Of a stretch of DNA of 64,000 bases, positions 53,460-61,889 are shown in pieces. Every line of letters starts with the position of its first letter. Within the stretch, counting starts at the first letter, position 1. Source of the DNA: Leptospira kanakyensis. GTDB lineage: Bacteria; Spirochaetota; Leptospiria; Leptospirales; Leptospiraceae. The notes under the pieces are model-generated. The model did not search any database, was not told the origin of the DNA, and was given only the letters and a program-made list of their open reading frames with translations. The translations under genes and the position numbers were made by a program. The stretch is taken from the NCBI RefSeq assembly GCF_004769235.1, contig NZ_RQFG01000018.1:334701-398700 (forward strand), in the 5' to 3' direction.

Positions 53460-55639
53460 TGGATTCTTGCCTCTCTCACATCAGGTCGAACACTCAACCT
53501 TCTAAGTGAATCTTTTTTTTCTATAACTTCGTTCTTTAGTCTTTCCCAAATCACAGAGTTTGGGTTTTCTCTGATTTTCATCGATATAATAGGCTCTACT
53601 TCTTTCCAATTCTCTTGGTTGATAAAAAGTCGAACGCGAGCTAACTCTAGTTCGTTGGCTTGGTCAACTTGATTATTTAATCGATAAAATCGTTCCAATG
53701 AACTCATTGTACGAAGTGCATTGTTCCAATCTCCAAGTGATTCAAACATAGGTATTAGTGAGTTCCAGGCAAATTCCTGAAATTCAGTATCTGAACTTAA
53801 ATCTTCGAGGATGGGGATGTATTCTGCTTCTGGTGTTGTGAATTTTAAGCTATTAAATGCAATTCTTAGTAAGTCAGATTTTGGAGGTTCAAATTTTCTG
53901 GCAATTGCGATTGAATCTAATGTTAATTTGTTTTGGCCTAACGTGTGATAGAATCTCGCATATTCTGCAAAGGATTCGTAATACAAATGTTTGATCTCTA
54001 ATGCGTCTTTTCTTAGATCTCCAGAAGAATATTTTAATACGGAATCCAATGTGCTCACTACCTCTAAAGTTGTGGCATTATCTAATTTTTCGGCGAAGTA
54101 TTTAAGTTTCCAATCTGCAGGAAGTGAATTTGCGAATCCAATTTTTGAATCCAAATAACTTGGATAATAAATATCAAAATTCCAATAAGATTTACGGCTT
54201 AGAAGTGAAAGAGCATTGATGTGATGGAATTGATTTGTTTTGTTTCGTGTTGTAACAATTAGAAATGGGTGTTGTTCCTGACTTAGTCTTTCAATGTAAG
54301 ATATAATTTGTGATTGGTTTGAACTGAGTCCCAATACAACAGTTTTTCCCTTGATTTCTGAACGTTTCGGTAGGAAGGGGTTCGATGCAAAAGGCAAAAC
54401 AGATTTATAAAAAATATATTCTTCATTATTAAAAGAAATATTTGTAATTGCAAAAGGGATTGGATCAAAGATTTCTTTTTTGGAAAATGGAGAGTTGGTT
54501 CGTATGGTCGGAGGTGAAAAGAAAAGTAAAACGATTATCGTCGCCATGGCCAACATCAAAATTCTTGGTAATCGAACAATGTGTCTTTGCATCAAGTAAG
54601 GGTAAACTAGAACAGGGACAAACAATAGTGCAGAGATAGTTCGGATTCCCATAGGTAAATTCCAAAAGTATAACAAAAAGGAAAGTCCAAGGTAAATACT
54701 TGTTTCTAGCCCCACTAACATATATTCTTTGTATGCGGTTTTGTTTGGTTTAAAAAATCCAACAATGGAGCCAGTGATGATACAAAGTGCTATAAAAAAA
54801 GAACTCCAATAGGTTTGGTAAATAAAAAAGAAAAACGCAAATAACAGAGCTACCCTACCAATTAAAAAAACCGCCTTTGTTTCTTTTTTTAACCCACCGA
54901 GTAGAGATAACACTCTTCCGAAGATAACTGAAAAAGATACGGAAAGGATGAGTGGAATTTTTGGTCCTGGTTGGAAGTAGATATGTAAAATACAGTATGA
55001 GATTAGAAGAGATAGAGCAGATCTGTAAAAAGGTGCAAATAACGGATGTTTACCGATTTTGGATCTTATTTTATAAAATTTGCTCGAATAGGGATCTCTT
55101 TGCACAAATGTGCTGATTAGATAAAGAGACAAAAGGATGTAAAGAACAGCTAACAAAACTTTCATGGAATAGTTTTGGTTGGGTTCGAATAGAGAATAGA
55201 ACGTAAAAGCTGTGACACCAAGCGCAAAACTTAAAAAACGAAAATCACGTAAAGATCCACCGTAAATACCTACACAGAACGCGGAAAGAACTCCACTGAG
55301 TAAAACCAATTCAAAGGAAAAGATATAATCGATTAAAAACTCAGCAGAATTAGGTTTCAAAAACCAGAAAATTTGTATGGCAGCTACAACTAAAAGCGCA
55401 GTCGCTAAACTTACGGGTAACGTGTGTTTGTATTTGCGATAAATAAACCCTACTGAAAAAGAAATCACAAGAAGGATTTGTAAAACAGGATAAGCTGTAT
55501 CTGTACGATCAATTAATGCAAGTTCAGATCCGGCTACATAGAAGAATAGAGATAGCACATAACCAATGGATAGGCTAAGACTAAACTCGAGTGAGGGGAA
55601 GAGGCCGGTTTCCCAGAAACGTTTCCATTGAGAATCCAT
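53456..55639 (-). CDS. Large polytopic membrane protein with TPR-like C-terminus
   Basis: A 727-residue protein of unknown function. The first ~390 residues contain about 12-14 membrane helices in paired units, with a family resemblance to spermidine-synthase-like or flippase-like membrane proteins, which is weak. A soluble Rossmann-like stretch (KGKTVVLGLSSNQSQIISYIE) follows, and residues 560-700 are helical repeats of TPR/SEL1 type. The ATG at 55639 is used. It overlaps motA by 4 bp, so it may support motility or envelope export; this is inference. Confidence 0.65.
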   Translation of the reverse strand: MDSQWKRFWETGLFPSLEFSLSLSIGYVLSLFFYVAGSELALIDRTDTAYPVLQILLVISFSVGFIYRKYKHTLPVSLATALLVVAAIQIFWFLKPNSAEFLIDYIFSFELVLLSGVLSAFCVGIYGGSLRDFRFLSFALGVTAFTFYSLFEPNQNYSMKVLLAVLYILLSLYLISTFVQRDPYSSKFYKIRSKIGKHPLFAPFYRSALSLLISYCILHIYFQPGPKIPLILSVSFSVIFGRVLSLLGGLKKETKAVFLIGRVALLFAFFFFIYQTYWSSFFIALCIITGSIVGFFKPNKTAYKEYMLVGLETSIYLGLSFLLYFWNLPMGIRTISALLFVPVLVYPYLMQRHIVRLPRILMLAMATIIVLLFFSPPTIRTNSPFSKKEIFDPIPFAITNISFNNEEYIFYKSVLPFASNPFLPKRSEIKGKTVVLGLSSNQSQIISYIERLSQEQHPFLIVTTRNKTNQFHHINALSLLSRKSYWNFDIYYPSYLDSKIGFANSLPADWKLKYFAEKLDNATTLEVVSTLDSVLKYSSGDLRKDALEIKHLYYESFAEYARFYHTLGQNKLTLDSIAIARKFEPPKSDLLRIAFNSLKFTTPEAEYIPILEDLSSDTEFQEFAWNSLIPMFESLGDWNNALRTMSSLERFYRLNNQVDQANELELARVRLFINQENWKEVEPIISMKIRENPNSVIWERLKNEVIEKKDSLRRLSVRPDVREARIQ

Positions 55640-55760
55640 AGAATTTGCTACCAAGGTTGCCGTATGGGCTTCCTTCGGAAACTAAAGAAAATCTAATTTT
55701 ATTTGGCGGTGCACAAAATGTTTGACCAAAACGCCCTATGTGCCGATTTTGACTATAACT

Positions 55761-57302
55761 ATGCTCACGTTTTTATCTATATCGTTTTTGGTTCTTTACG
55801 GCTTTGATATTTTGGTTCTGTTCTACTTCGGGTTACACACCTACCTCATGGTGTTTTTGTATAGCAAATACAAACAAAACTGTGCGGAGGACGAAACAAA
55901 GATCCTTTCTTTAAAGGATAAAAACCTTCCTACTGTGACTGTCCAACTTCCTATTTTTAACGAATTTTATGTGGTAGATCGTTTGATCGAATCTGCATGT
56001 AACCTTGAATACCCAGCAAAAAAACTCCAAATCCAAGTTCTGGATGATTCTACTGATGAAACCATTGAAAAGGTTGCGACTCTTGTGGCTCAGTATAAGA
56101 AAAAAGGAATTTGGATCGAACACGTTCATAGAACCAACCGTAAAGGCCACAAAGCCGGTGCTTTGGATGAAGGGATGGCAAAAGCAAAAGGCGATTATAT
56201 TGCCATCTTTGATGCTGATTTCACCCCTGATTCTGATTTCCTCCTTCGCACCATGGGATACTTCGAAGATGAATCTATCGGGATGGTTCAAACTCGTTGG
56301 GGCCATATCAACGAAACTTATAATATCTTAACCAAAGCACAAAGTTTTGGAATCGACGGCCATTTTATGATCGAACAAGTCGCAAGAAATGGTTCGGATC
56401 TTTGGATGAACTTCAATGGGACTGCTGGTATTTGGAGACGTTCTTGTATTGAAGACGCTGGTGGATGGGAACATGACACCCTTACGGAAGACTTTGATCT
56501 TTCTTACCGTGCCGAACTCAAAGGTTGGAAATTCCGTTATATCAAAGATGTGGTTTGTAAGGCAGAAATTCCTGCGACAATGAATGCTTACAAGGCACAA
56601 CAATTCCGTTGGTGCAAAGGTTCCATCCAAACTGCAGTCAAACTCATCCCAAGGATTTGGAAATCCAAAGAATCTTGGAAAATCAAAGGTGAGGCAATCA
56701 CTCACTTAATCAATTATTCTGTTCACCCACTCATGATCATCAATATCCTACTCACCGCTCCTCTCCTTTTGATGGAATTTTGGGCTGGATTTAAGATGGA
56801 TGACCTCCCTATGGAGATTCTTTTCGGATCGGCAGCGGTTCTCTCCATCGGATCCATGGGTCCTGTGATTTTTTATGCATATTCCCAAAGAGAAATCCAC
56901 AAAGATTGGAAATCCAAATTGGTTTACCTTCCCATTCTTGTGATGATAGGAACAGGGATTGCTGTCATGAACACATACGCTTGGGTGGAAGCAGTTTTTG
57001 GCGTCCAATCCGGTTTCAAACGCACTCCAAAACTCAGAATTGAGAAAGAAGGGGATAGTTTACAGGACAAAATCAAGTATGTTGTTCCTGTGGATTACCG
57101 AGCTTTCCTTGAATTTTTTATGGGTGCTTATTGTGTATTTTGTATTTATTTATCCTTTTTGGTTGGAAAACCTTATATGATTGGTTTCATGGTTCTCTAT
57201 TCCATTGGATTTTTCTATGTCGCTTACCTTTCTGTCGCGGAGTCGTTCTGGAAATTCAAACCAGCGACCAAAGCAGAAAAGGAACTTCGTGCCATCGCTT
57301 AA
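55761..57302 (+). CDS. Cellulose-synthase-like glycosyltransferase, family 2
   Basis: A 513-residue processive glycosyltransferase with an N-terminal membrane helix, a GT-A domain and four to six C-terminal helices. The catalytic motifs are intact: the nucleotide-binding DDSTDE, the DAD motif (IFDADFTPDSD), TEDFDLSYR with the catalytic Asp, and QQFRWCKGS (QxxRW). This is the BcsA/HasA-type layout, so it probably polymerises a beta-glycan and moves it across the membrane. The product is unknown. The ATG at 55761 is chosen; upstream TTG (55722) and GTG (55740) starts remain possible. Confidence 0.88.
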   Translation: MLTFLSISFLVLYGFDILVLFYFGLHTYLMVFLYSKYKQNCAEDETKILSLKDKNLPTVTVQLPIFNEFYVVDRLIESACNLEYPAKKLQIQVLDDSTDETIEKVATLVAQYKKKGIWIEHVHRTNRKGHKAGALDEGMAKAKGDYIAIFDADFTPDSDFLLRTMGYFEDESIGMVQTRWGHINETYNILTKAQSFGIDGHFMIEQVARNGSDLWMNFNGTAGIWRRSCIEDAGGWEHDTLTEDFDLSYRAELKGWKFRYIKDVVCKAEIPATMNAYKAQQFRWCKGSIQTAVKLIPRIWKSKESWKIKGEAITHLINYSVHPLMIINILLTAPLLLMEFWAGFKMDDLPMEILFGSAAVLSIGSMGPVIFYAYSQREIHKDWKSKLVYLPILVMIGTGIAVMNTYAWVEAVFGVQSGFKRTPKLRIEKEGDSLQDKIKYVVPVDYRAFLEFFMGAYCVFCIYLSFLVGKPYMIGFMVLYSIGFFYVAYLSVAESFWKFKPATKAEKELRAIA

Positions 57303-57381
57303 GGAAAGAGCAATGGTACTTACTTGACGAAACCTTTCCTTCCAAAAAGCTGTAAATTCAACCTAGGTTCAGGGGTCATCC

Positions 57382-57660
57382 ATGAGTGAAAAAGTCTACT
57401 GCGCGAACTGTTTGCATTGTGTTGTCGTTCGCCAATACGAATCGGAGCAAGATAAATACATTCTTCGAGTCAAATGTAACAAGAAGAAATGGTCAAAACG
57501 TTCCGGTGAAGAAAAACTTTATAAATACTTTACTGTAGCTCGTCGTATGCAAACAAACTGCGAGTATTATGAAGAAATGGGAGAGATTCTACCTTACATC
57601 AAGAATTTGAAAAAAGAACTCCCAATCAAAGACGAAATCTACATGGTGAAAGCCGTCTAA
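57382..57660 (+). CDS. Small Cys-rich, zinc-ribbon-like protein
   Basis: A 92-residue protein with Cys at YCANCLHCVVV (CxxCxxC), VKCNKKKW and TNCEYYEEMG, spaced for one zinc or a small iron-sulfur site. It is basic in the middle (Lys/Arg-rich). It has no signal. The context, just upstream of the RnfC-like gene (12 bp), suggests a role with the iron-sulfur proteins, but a nucleic-acid-binding role is equally possible. I recognise no named family. Confidence 0.7.
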   Translation: MSEKVYCANCLHCVVVRQYESEQDKYILRVKCNKKKWSKRSGEEKLYKYFTVARRMQTNCEYYEEMGEILPYIKNLKKELPIKDEIYMVKAV

Positions 57661-57672
57661 ATCATTACCGGC

Positions 57673-58830
57673 GTGTTGTTTCCCAGGTTACCTCGCGCCT
57701 TCGCTCGCAAATTTCATAAAACTGAAAATAAAAAAGAACGGACGATCCAGGGTCAATTCCTGATCCCCGTTCCTGCGGGCAGCGTTCTCTCTGATTCCTA
57801 TCCCACTCGAGTCACCCACGGCCAGGTTATGCTTGCACATAACGGGAAGAAGGTGCTTGCTCCTGTCAATGGGGTAGCCAGTCTCACATCAGATCAAAAG
57901 TACTTTCAAATCAAACAAGATGGGTCCTGGTCAACTTCTTCTCCTTTCCAATCCAAGAAGTATGATTTACCTTCCTTATTAGAAGCATTTGATACCGGTG
58001 CCTTAAATTCCTTAGATTTAATTGAAACTCCGCTTAAGGACTACTTTCAAAAGTTTAACAAAGATTCTGCGTTTAAAATTGTTTTATCACCATTTTGTAG
58101 ATACCAACATTTAAACTTTGAGGAAATGATCCTTCGCGATATGAAGGATGCATATTTATCTTTTATTGAGCAGTTACGTTTGATTTTTCCAAAAGCAGAG
58201 ATATCTAATTTTTTTGAAGACCAAAATATAGATTTTGAACATCCGAATGGAATCCCCGAATATTTTTTACACAAACAATTTCACACTCCAGTGGACAAAA
58301 CGAGAAAGTCACTCATTGGATACGAAGTTTTATTTTTAGGTGCCGAAACCATCTTTCATATTTTACGAAAGTTATATTATAACGAACCGTTTACCAAAAG
58401 ACATTTAGCCGTTTTTTTAGTGGATCGTAAGGGCAGAATGGATTTGGAACCACGTCAGTTTTTTTTAACCAATGGCCAGTCCTTAGCTTTCATTCCAACA
58501 AACTTAGACAAACGTTATAAAATTGCTTCCTTTGAAACTGTTTTTGAGGAAGTAAAACCAATGGATGTTGGTTCACTTGGTTACTTTAACATTTACGAAC
58601 ATTACTCTATTACCTTATACGAAAAACTTCCAGCCACTAGAAAAGAATTCAGTTGTATTGATTGTATGGAGTGTAACAACTATTGTCCTACTCATGCAAA
58701 TCCAGTTCAACTCATCAAAGGTAGAGTTGGAGAATTTGAAAAGAATCTTTGTGTGTCCTGCGGAATTTGTACTGTTTATTGTCCCTCAGGCATTGATATT
58801 CGGAAACGAATTGAAGGAGTTATGGTTTAA
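57673..58830 (+). CDS. RnfC-like electron transfer protein with two 4Fe-4S clusters
   Basis: A 385-residue soluble protein. The N-terminal part (FLIPVPAGSVLSDSYPTRVTHGQVMLAHNG...LAPVNGVASL) resembles the barrel-sandwich domain of RnfC/NqrA. The C-terminal ~50 residues carry two CxxCxxCxxxCP clusters (CIDCMECNNYCP and CVSCGICTVYCP), the standard RnfC-type 4Fe-4S pair. It is shorter than canonical RnfC (which usually exceeds 430 residues); the middle lacks a recognisable FMN or NADH motif. It starts with GTG at 57673 and is followed 13 bp later by the RnfD-like gene. No RnfA, B, E or G gene is here. Confidence 0.8.
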   Translation: MLFPRLPRAFARKFHKTENKKERTIQGQFLIPVPAGSVLSDSYPTRVTHGQVMLAHNGKKVLAPVNGVASLTSDQKYFQIKQDGSWSTSSPFQSKKYDLPSLLEAFDTGALNSLDLIETPLKDYFQKFNKDSAFKIVLSPFCRYQHLNFEEMILRDMKDAYLSFIEQLRLIFPKAEISNFFEDQNIDFEHPNGIPEYFLHKQFHTPVDKTRKSLIGYEVLFLGAETIFHILRKLYYNEPFTKRHLAVFLVDRKGRMDLEPRQFFLTNGQSLAFIPTNLDKRYKIASFETVFEEVKPMDVGSLGYFNIYEHYSITLYEKLPATRKEFSCIDCMECNNYCPTHANPVQLIKGRVGEFEKNLCVSCGICTVYCPSGIDIRKRIEGVMV

Positions 58831-58843
58831 CGGCCATTAGAGT

Positions 58844-59734
58844 ATGTTGAAAAACCTTTATATTCTATCTGAAAATAGTTGGGGAGTAAAATCATCGGAA
58901 ATTTTTGCCGATTTTTTCTATTTCTTAACATTGATGGGTTTTCTTGGTTACTCTCTTGCCCATGTACAACCCATTCCCATTTTGCCGATTGTTATCGCTT
59001 CCATTTTCACATTAGTATATTTAGGTTTTTGTATTCGTGCGAATCAATCACCGTATTGGTTGGGCCTTCTTTCTCAACTACTCATTATTTTTCTCATTCT
59101 ACCAACAGCTTGGTTTCATCCCATTTTGTTGCCGGTATCATTTCTTTTTGCTTTAGTAACTCATTATTTTTTAGGCCAACAATACTCTTTACGAGTTCCG
59201 ATTTTCAGTTTGGTTTTACTTTTTGTTTTGATTTGGGATACAGTTTTTTCTTTGCTTGGATATTCGTTTCGGACTCATTTGGAACTAACACCTTGGGCGG
59301 GGATTTCTTTTGAAAATTCTGTTCTTCCTTTGGCCTTCCCTTGGTTTAGTGTTACTCCTTGGAAGGGACAAGAGTTTTTGTCTTTTGTGGATAACCTTGG
59401 TGTTTATGCTTTTGTAGGCATTGCTTGGGTTTCCTTTCGCCGAACCGTTTTGCTTGGGTTTTTCCTGGGTTGGCTTTTTTTATTTTCTCTATGGGGGATC
59501 GGTTCGGGCAATTTGAGTTTCAATTGGGTTCTCTCTTATTCTGCGCTTGCCTTCTTTTTTCATATGAGTCCTGGTAGGAATTTTTACGGATCTTATTATG
59601 TTTCCTTACTGAGTTTTGTCATTTTGCTTCCCATTGCCTTTTTTGTGGGTAAAATGGGGATAAGTGCTGTTTTGGTCTTGGTTGTTTTTTTTCTTTTGGA
59701 AGGCTTACTTGTCAGGGTTTTTCTTGGAAAATAA
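58844..59734 (+). CDS. RnfD/NqrB-like membrane protein
   Basis: A 296-residue protein with about nine hydrophobic helices. The pattern GLLSQLLIIFLILPTAWFHPILLP and the C-terminal FHMSPGRNFYGSYYV resemble RnfD/NqrB (which end in a TSP...GxxxYG block), but the FMN-attachment motif SGAT is absent and no Thr-FMN site is visible. It lies between the RnfC-like and PtsN genes, in the same co-directional run. If it is a real RnfD, it probably transfers electrons without covalent FMN, or it is a divergent membrane anchor for the RnfC-like protein. Confidence 0.62.
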   Translation: MLKNLYILSENSWGVKSSEIFADFFYFLTLMGFLGYSLAHVQPIPILPIVIASIFTLVYLGFCIRANQSPYWLGLLSQLLIIFLILPTAWFHPILLPVSFLFALVTHYFLGQQYSLRVPIFSLVLLFVLIWDTVFSLLGYSFRTHLELTPWAGISFENSVLPLAFPWFSVTPWKGQEFLSFVDNLGVYAFVGIAWVSFRRTVLLGFFLGWLFLFSLWGIGSGNLSFNWVLSYSALAFFFHMSPGRNFYGSYYVSLLSFVILLPIAFFVGKMGISAVLVLVVFFLLEGLLVRVFLGK

Positions 59735-59768
59735 GTCGATCTTGAAAAGGTGGGAGTAAGTTAATCAT

Positions 59769-60230
59769 ATGAATCAGCTTCTAGAGATTCTGGATCCTAA
59801 AAATATCATTTTCGACTTCAAAGCATCTACAAAAGAGGATGCCATTCGAAAGATGATCTCTCATATGGTCGCCACACAATCGTTAGATCAAACGTTTGAA
59901 GAAGAGACTGTTTCTTCTTTAATGAATCGTGAAAAATCAATGTCTACAGGAATTGGAAGTGGGGTGGCAATACCACACTGTTCGGTTCATTATGTAAACG
60001 AATTAAAATGTGCTATGGCGATTGCGCCGCAAGGGATCGATTTTGATGCTCTTGATCACGGTTTGGTTCAAATTTTTATCATGCTTATCGTTCCAAAGAA
60101 CAAGTTTCAAGATCATATCAAAACATTAGCTTTGATTGCAAAAACACTCAACATTCCGGAAGAAAGAGAAAAACTCATCAAAGCCAAAAATTTCGAAGAA
60201 ATCCAAAAGGCCTTCCTTTCCAAAAGTTAA
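59769..60230 (+). CDS. PtsN-type phosphotransferase EIIA
   Basis: A 153-residue EIIA of the nitrogen/regulatory phosphotransferase system (fructose-mannitol EIIA fold). The phosphoacceptor His70 lies in GSGVAIPHCSVHY, which matches the family's IPHxxx motif; the N-terminal EEETVSSLMNREKSMSTGIGSG is also typical. No EIIB or EIIC is present nearby, as expected for PtsN. It is encoded just before two Opp-type permease genes, and it could regulate them or a membrane process via its phosphorylation state; this is inference. Confidence 0.87.
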   Translation: MNQLLEILDPKNIIFDFKASTKEDAIRKMISHMVATQSLDQTFEEETVSSLMNREKSMSTGIGSGVAIPHCSVHYVNELKCAMAIAPQGIDFDALDHGLVQIFIMLIVPKNKFQDHIKTLALIAKTLNIPEEREKLIKAKNFEEIQKAFLSKS

Positions 60231-60234
60231 TCTA

Positions 60235-61113
60235 GTGAAGTCGGAAGTTTTCCGTTTTCTGTATTTCTTGCTACTGTTATCTTGTATTAGTAGTTTTGTT
60301 TCTGAGTTTCATACAAAAGATAAATCTTATTTGTATGCTGATGCAGGGATATCCGAAATTCAAAACAAACAAAATGATTTTTTATCCTCCTATGTTCTAT
60401 TTTGGAAATCTTTGATTTTTGAATCCGGGGGTAAAACTGATAATGGAGAAACGGTTTATTCACATATCGGGGGCCGATTTTTTTCAACCCTTCACCTAGC
60501 AATTTTTAGCATCATCTTTGGTTCCTTTTTTGCTTTTGGATTTTCCCTTGCTGCTACATACTTTCGATCAAAAGTTTTATATGATTTTGTTTCATTTAGT
60601 TCAAATTTAATTCTCTCAACTCCTGTATTCATTGTCGCCATACTCTTGTTAATTGTATTTTTTTACCGCTTAGACTTATTTCCGCCTGGAGGGTATGAAT
60701 TTGGTAATACTTACTATGTAGTATTACCTGGGATTACTTTAGGTTCTCGTATTTATGCTCGATTGTCTTTATACTTATTGCCTGAGATTCGTAAAGAAGC
60801 GGATTCAAAGTATGTTCAGTTATTGTTAACAAGGTCTTATCCTTGGGGTCACATTATTGGTAAGGAAGTTTTTTTAAAAGTGTTACCAATTGCGTTAATC
60901 CTTTTGGTTCTAGATTTTGGGTCGCTTTTGTCTGGAGCGATGGTTGTCGAAGAAATTTTCTTTTTCCCTGGAGTCGGAAAGTCTTTGTATTATTCGATTA
61001 AATCGATGGATACTCAGTTACTCGCAACTCTTCTCATGTATTCTGGAATTTTATTTTATGTTTTGAATCGGATTGGATTTTATCTGCAGCGATTCTTTTC
61101 GGGTGGGATATGA
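60235..61113 (+). CDS. ABC-type permease, DppB/OppB-like
   Basis: A 292-residue inner-membrane permease of the dipeptide/nickel (OppB/DppB) type. About six membrane helices, a periplasmic loop after the first, and the cytoplasmic EAA-type segment EADSKYVQLLLTRSYPWGHIIGKEVFLK mark the family. The GTG at 60235 is used because the longer frame from 60136 overlaps ptsN. It overlaps the OppC-like gene by 4 bp. No substrate-binding protein or ATPase gene is adjacent, so the transporter must borrow them or is incomplete. Substrate unknown. Confidence 0.84.
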   Translation: MKSEVFRFLYFLLLLSCISSFVSEFHTKDKSYLYADAGISEIQNKQNDFLSSYVLFWKSLIFESGGKTDNGETVYSHIGGRFFSTLHLAIFSIIFGSFFAFGFSLAATYFRSKVLYDFVSFSSNLILSTPVFIVAILLLIVFFYRLDLFPPGGYEFGNTYYVVLPGITLGSRIYARLSLYLLPEIRKEADSKYVQLLLTRSYPWGHIIGKEVFLKVLPIALILLVLDFGSLLSGAMVVEEIFFFPGVGKSLYYSIKSMDTQLLATLLMYSGILFYVLNRIGFYLQRFFSGGI

Positions 61114-61889
61114 AGTTAAAAGTTCCTACCTTGATAAGATTTTTCTTTTTTGGATTGGTATTTCTTGGAGTGATTTTGTTACCAGCACCCACTCATGTAG
61201 ATTTAACAAATAACAACTTACCAATCTTTTCCCCTGATTTTTTTGCAGGTACGGATAGATTGGGTCGAGATAATTTTGCTTTGTTTTGTTACGGTTCATT
61301 GTCTACGATTGTTCTTGTGGTTCCTGCGCGAATTTTTACCATCTTTGTTTCTTTTTTATTGTCTGCGTTTTCCCTATTTTTTCCTAAACGGTCTGACTTC
61401 ATTCTTTCTGGGATTGTTTCTGTTTCTCTTGCCATACCTTCATTACTTTCGGCTTTGGTTGTGATGAGTTTGTTGCCCGAAAATCCTTTTGCAATTTTTA
61501 TTGCGATTCTTGTTTCTGATTGGGCATTGTCTTACGAAACGATTACGGCCAAAATCCGCGAAATCAAACAAAGTCCTTATTTGTCGGCCTCATTTTGTAT
61601 GGGAGCAAAACCTTATCAATTGGTGCTTTTGCATTACCTTCCGGCCCTTAAGGATATGTTTGGGTTTTTATTTTTTTCGGGTCTACCGGCTGTTGTGATG
61701 ACTACGGCCTTATTTTCTTATTTAGGAATTCAAACATCGATTGGCGATACAGGCCCCGGGCTTGGAGAACAGATCTCATTTTCGAAAGATTATTTTGACA
61801 AGTCACCTGTTTCCGTTTTGCTTCCGGTAGTTGCCATTTTAACTTTGGTGTATTCTTTGGGATCTAACCAGAAAAAGAATGAAACATAA
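61110..61889 (+). CDS. ABC-type permease, DppC/OppC-like
   Basis: A 259-residue inner-membrane permease, partner of the OppB-like gene just upstream (ATGA overlap). It has about six helices; the N-terminal segment FAGTDRLGRDNFALFCYG is the typical DppC/OppC 'GTDxxGRD' block and the cytoplasmic EAA-like loop is SPYLSASFCMGAKPYQLVLLH. It is somewhat shorter than standard DppC. It overlaps the PEGA gene by 11 bp. With OppB-like it would form a peptide or nickel/oligopeptide-type transporter, but ATPase and binding protein are missing here. Confidence 0.85.
   Translation: MKLKVPTLIRFFFFGLVFLGVILLPAPTHVDLTNNNLPIFSPDFFAGTDRLGRDNFALFCYGSLSTIVLVVPARIFTIFVSFLLSAFSLFFPKRSDFILSGIVSVSLAIPSLLSALVVMSLLPENPFAIFIAILVSDWALSYETITAKIREIKQSPYLSASFCMGAKPYQLVLLHYLPALKDMFGFLFFSGLPAVVMTTALFSYLGIQTSIGDTGPGLGEQISFSKDYFDKSPVSVLLPVVAILTLVYSLGSNQKKNET

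Noticed and set aside
60136..60234. A Lys/Ser-rich N-terminal extension of the OppB-like permease
   Set aside because: It overlaps ptsN in another frame, so GTG at 60235 is preferred.
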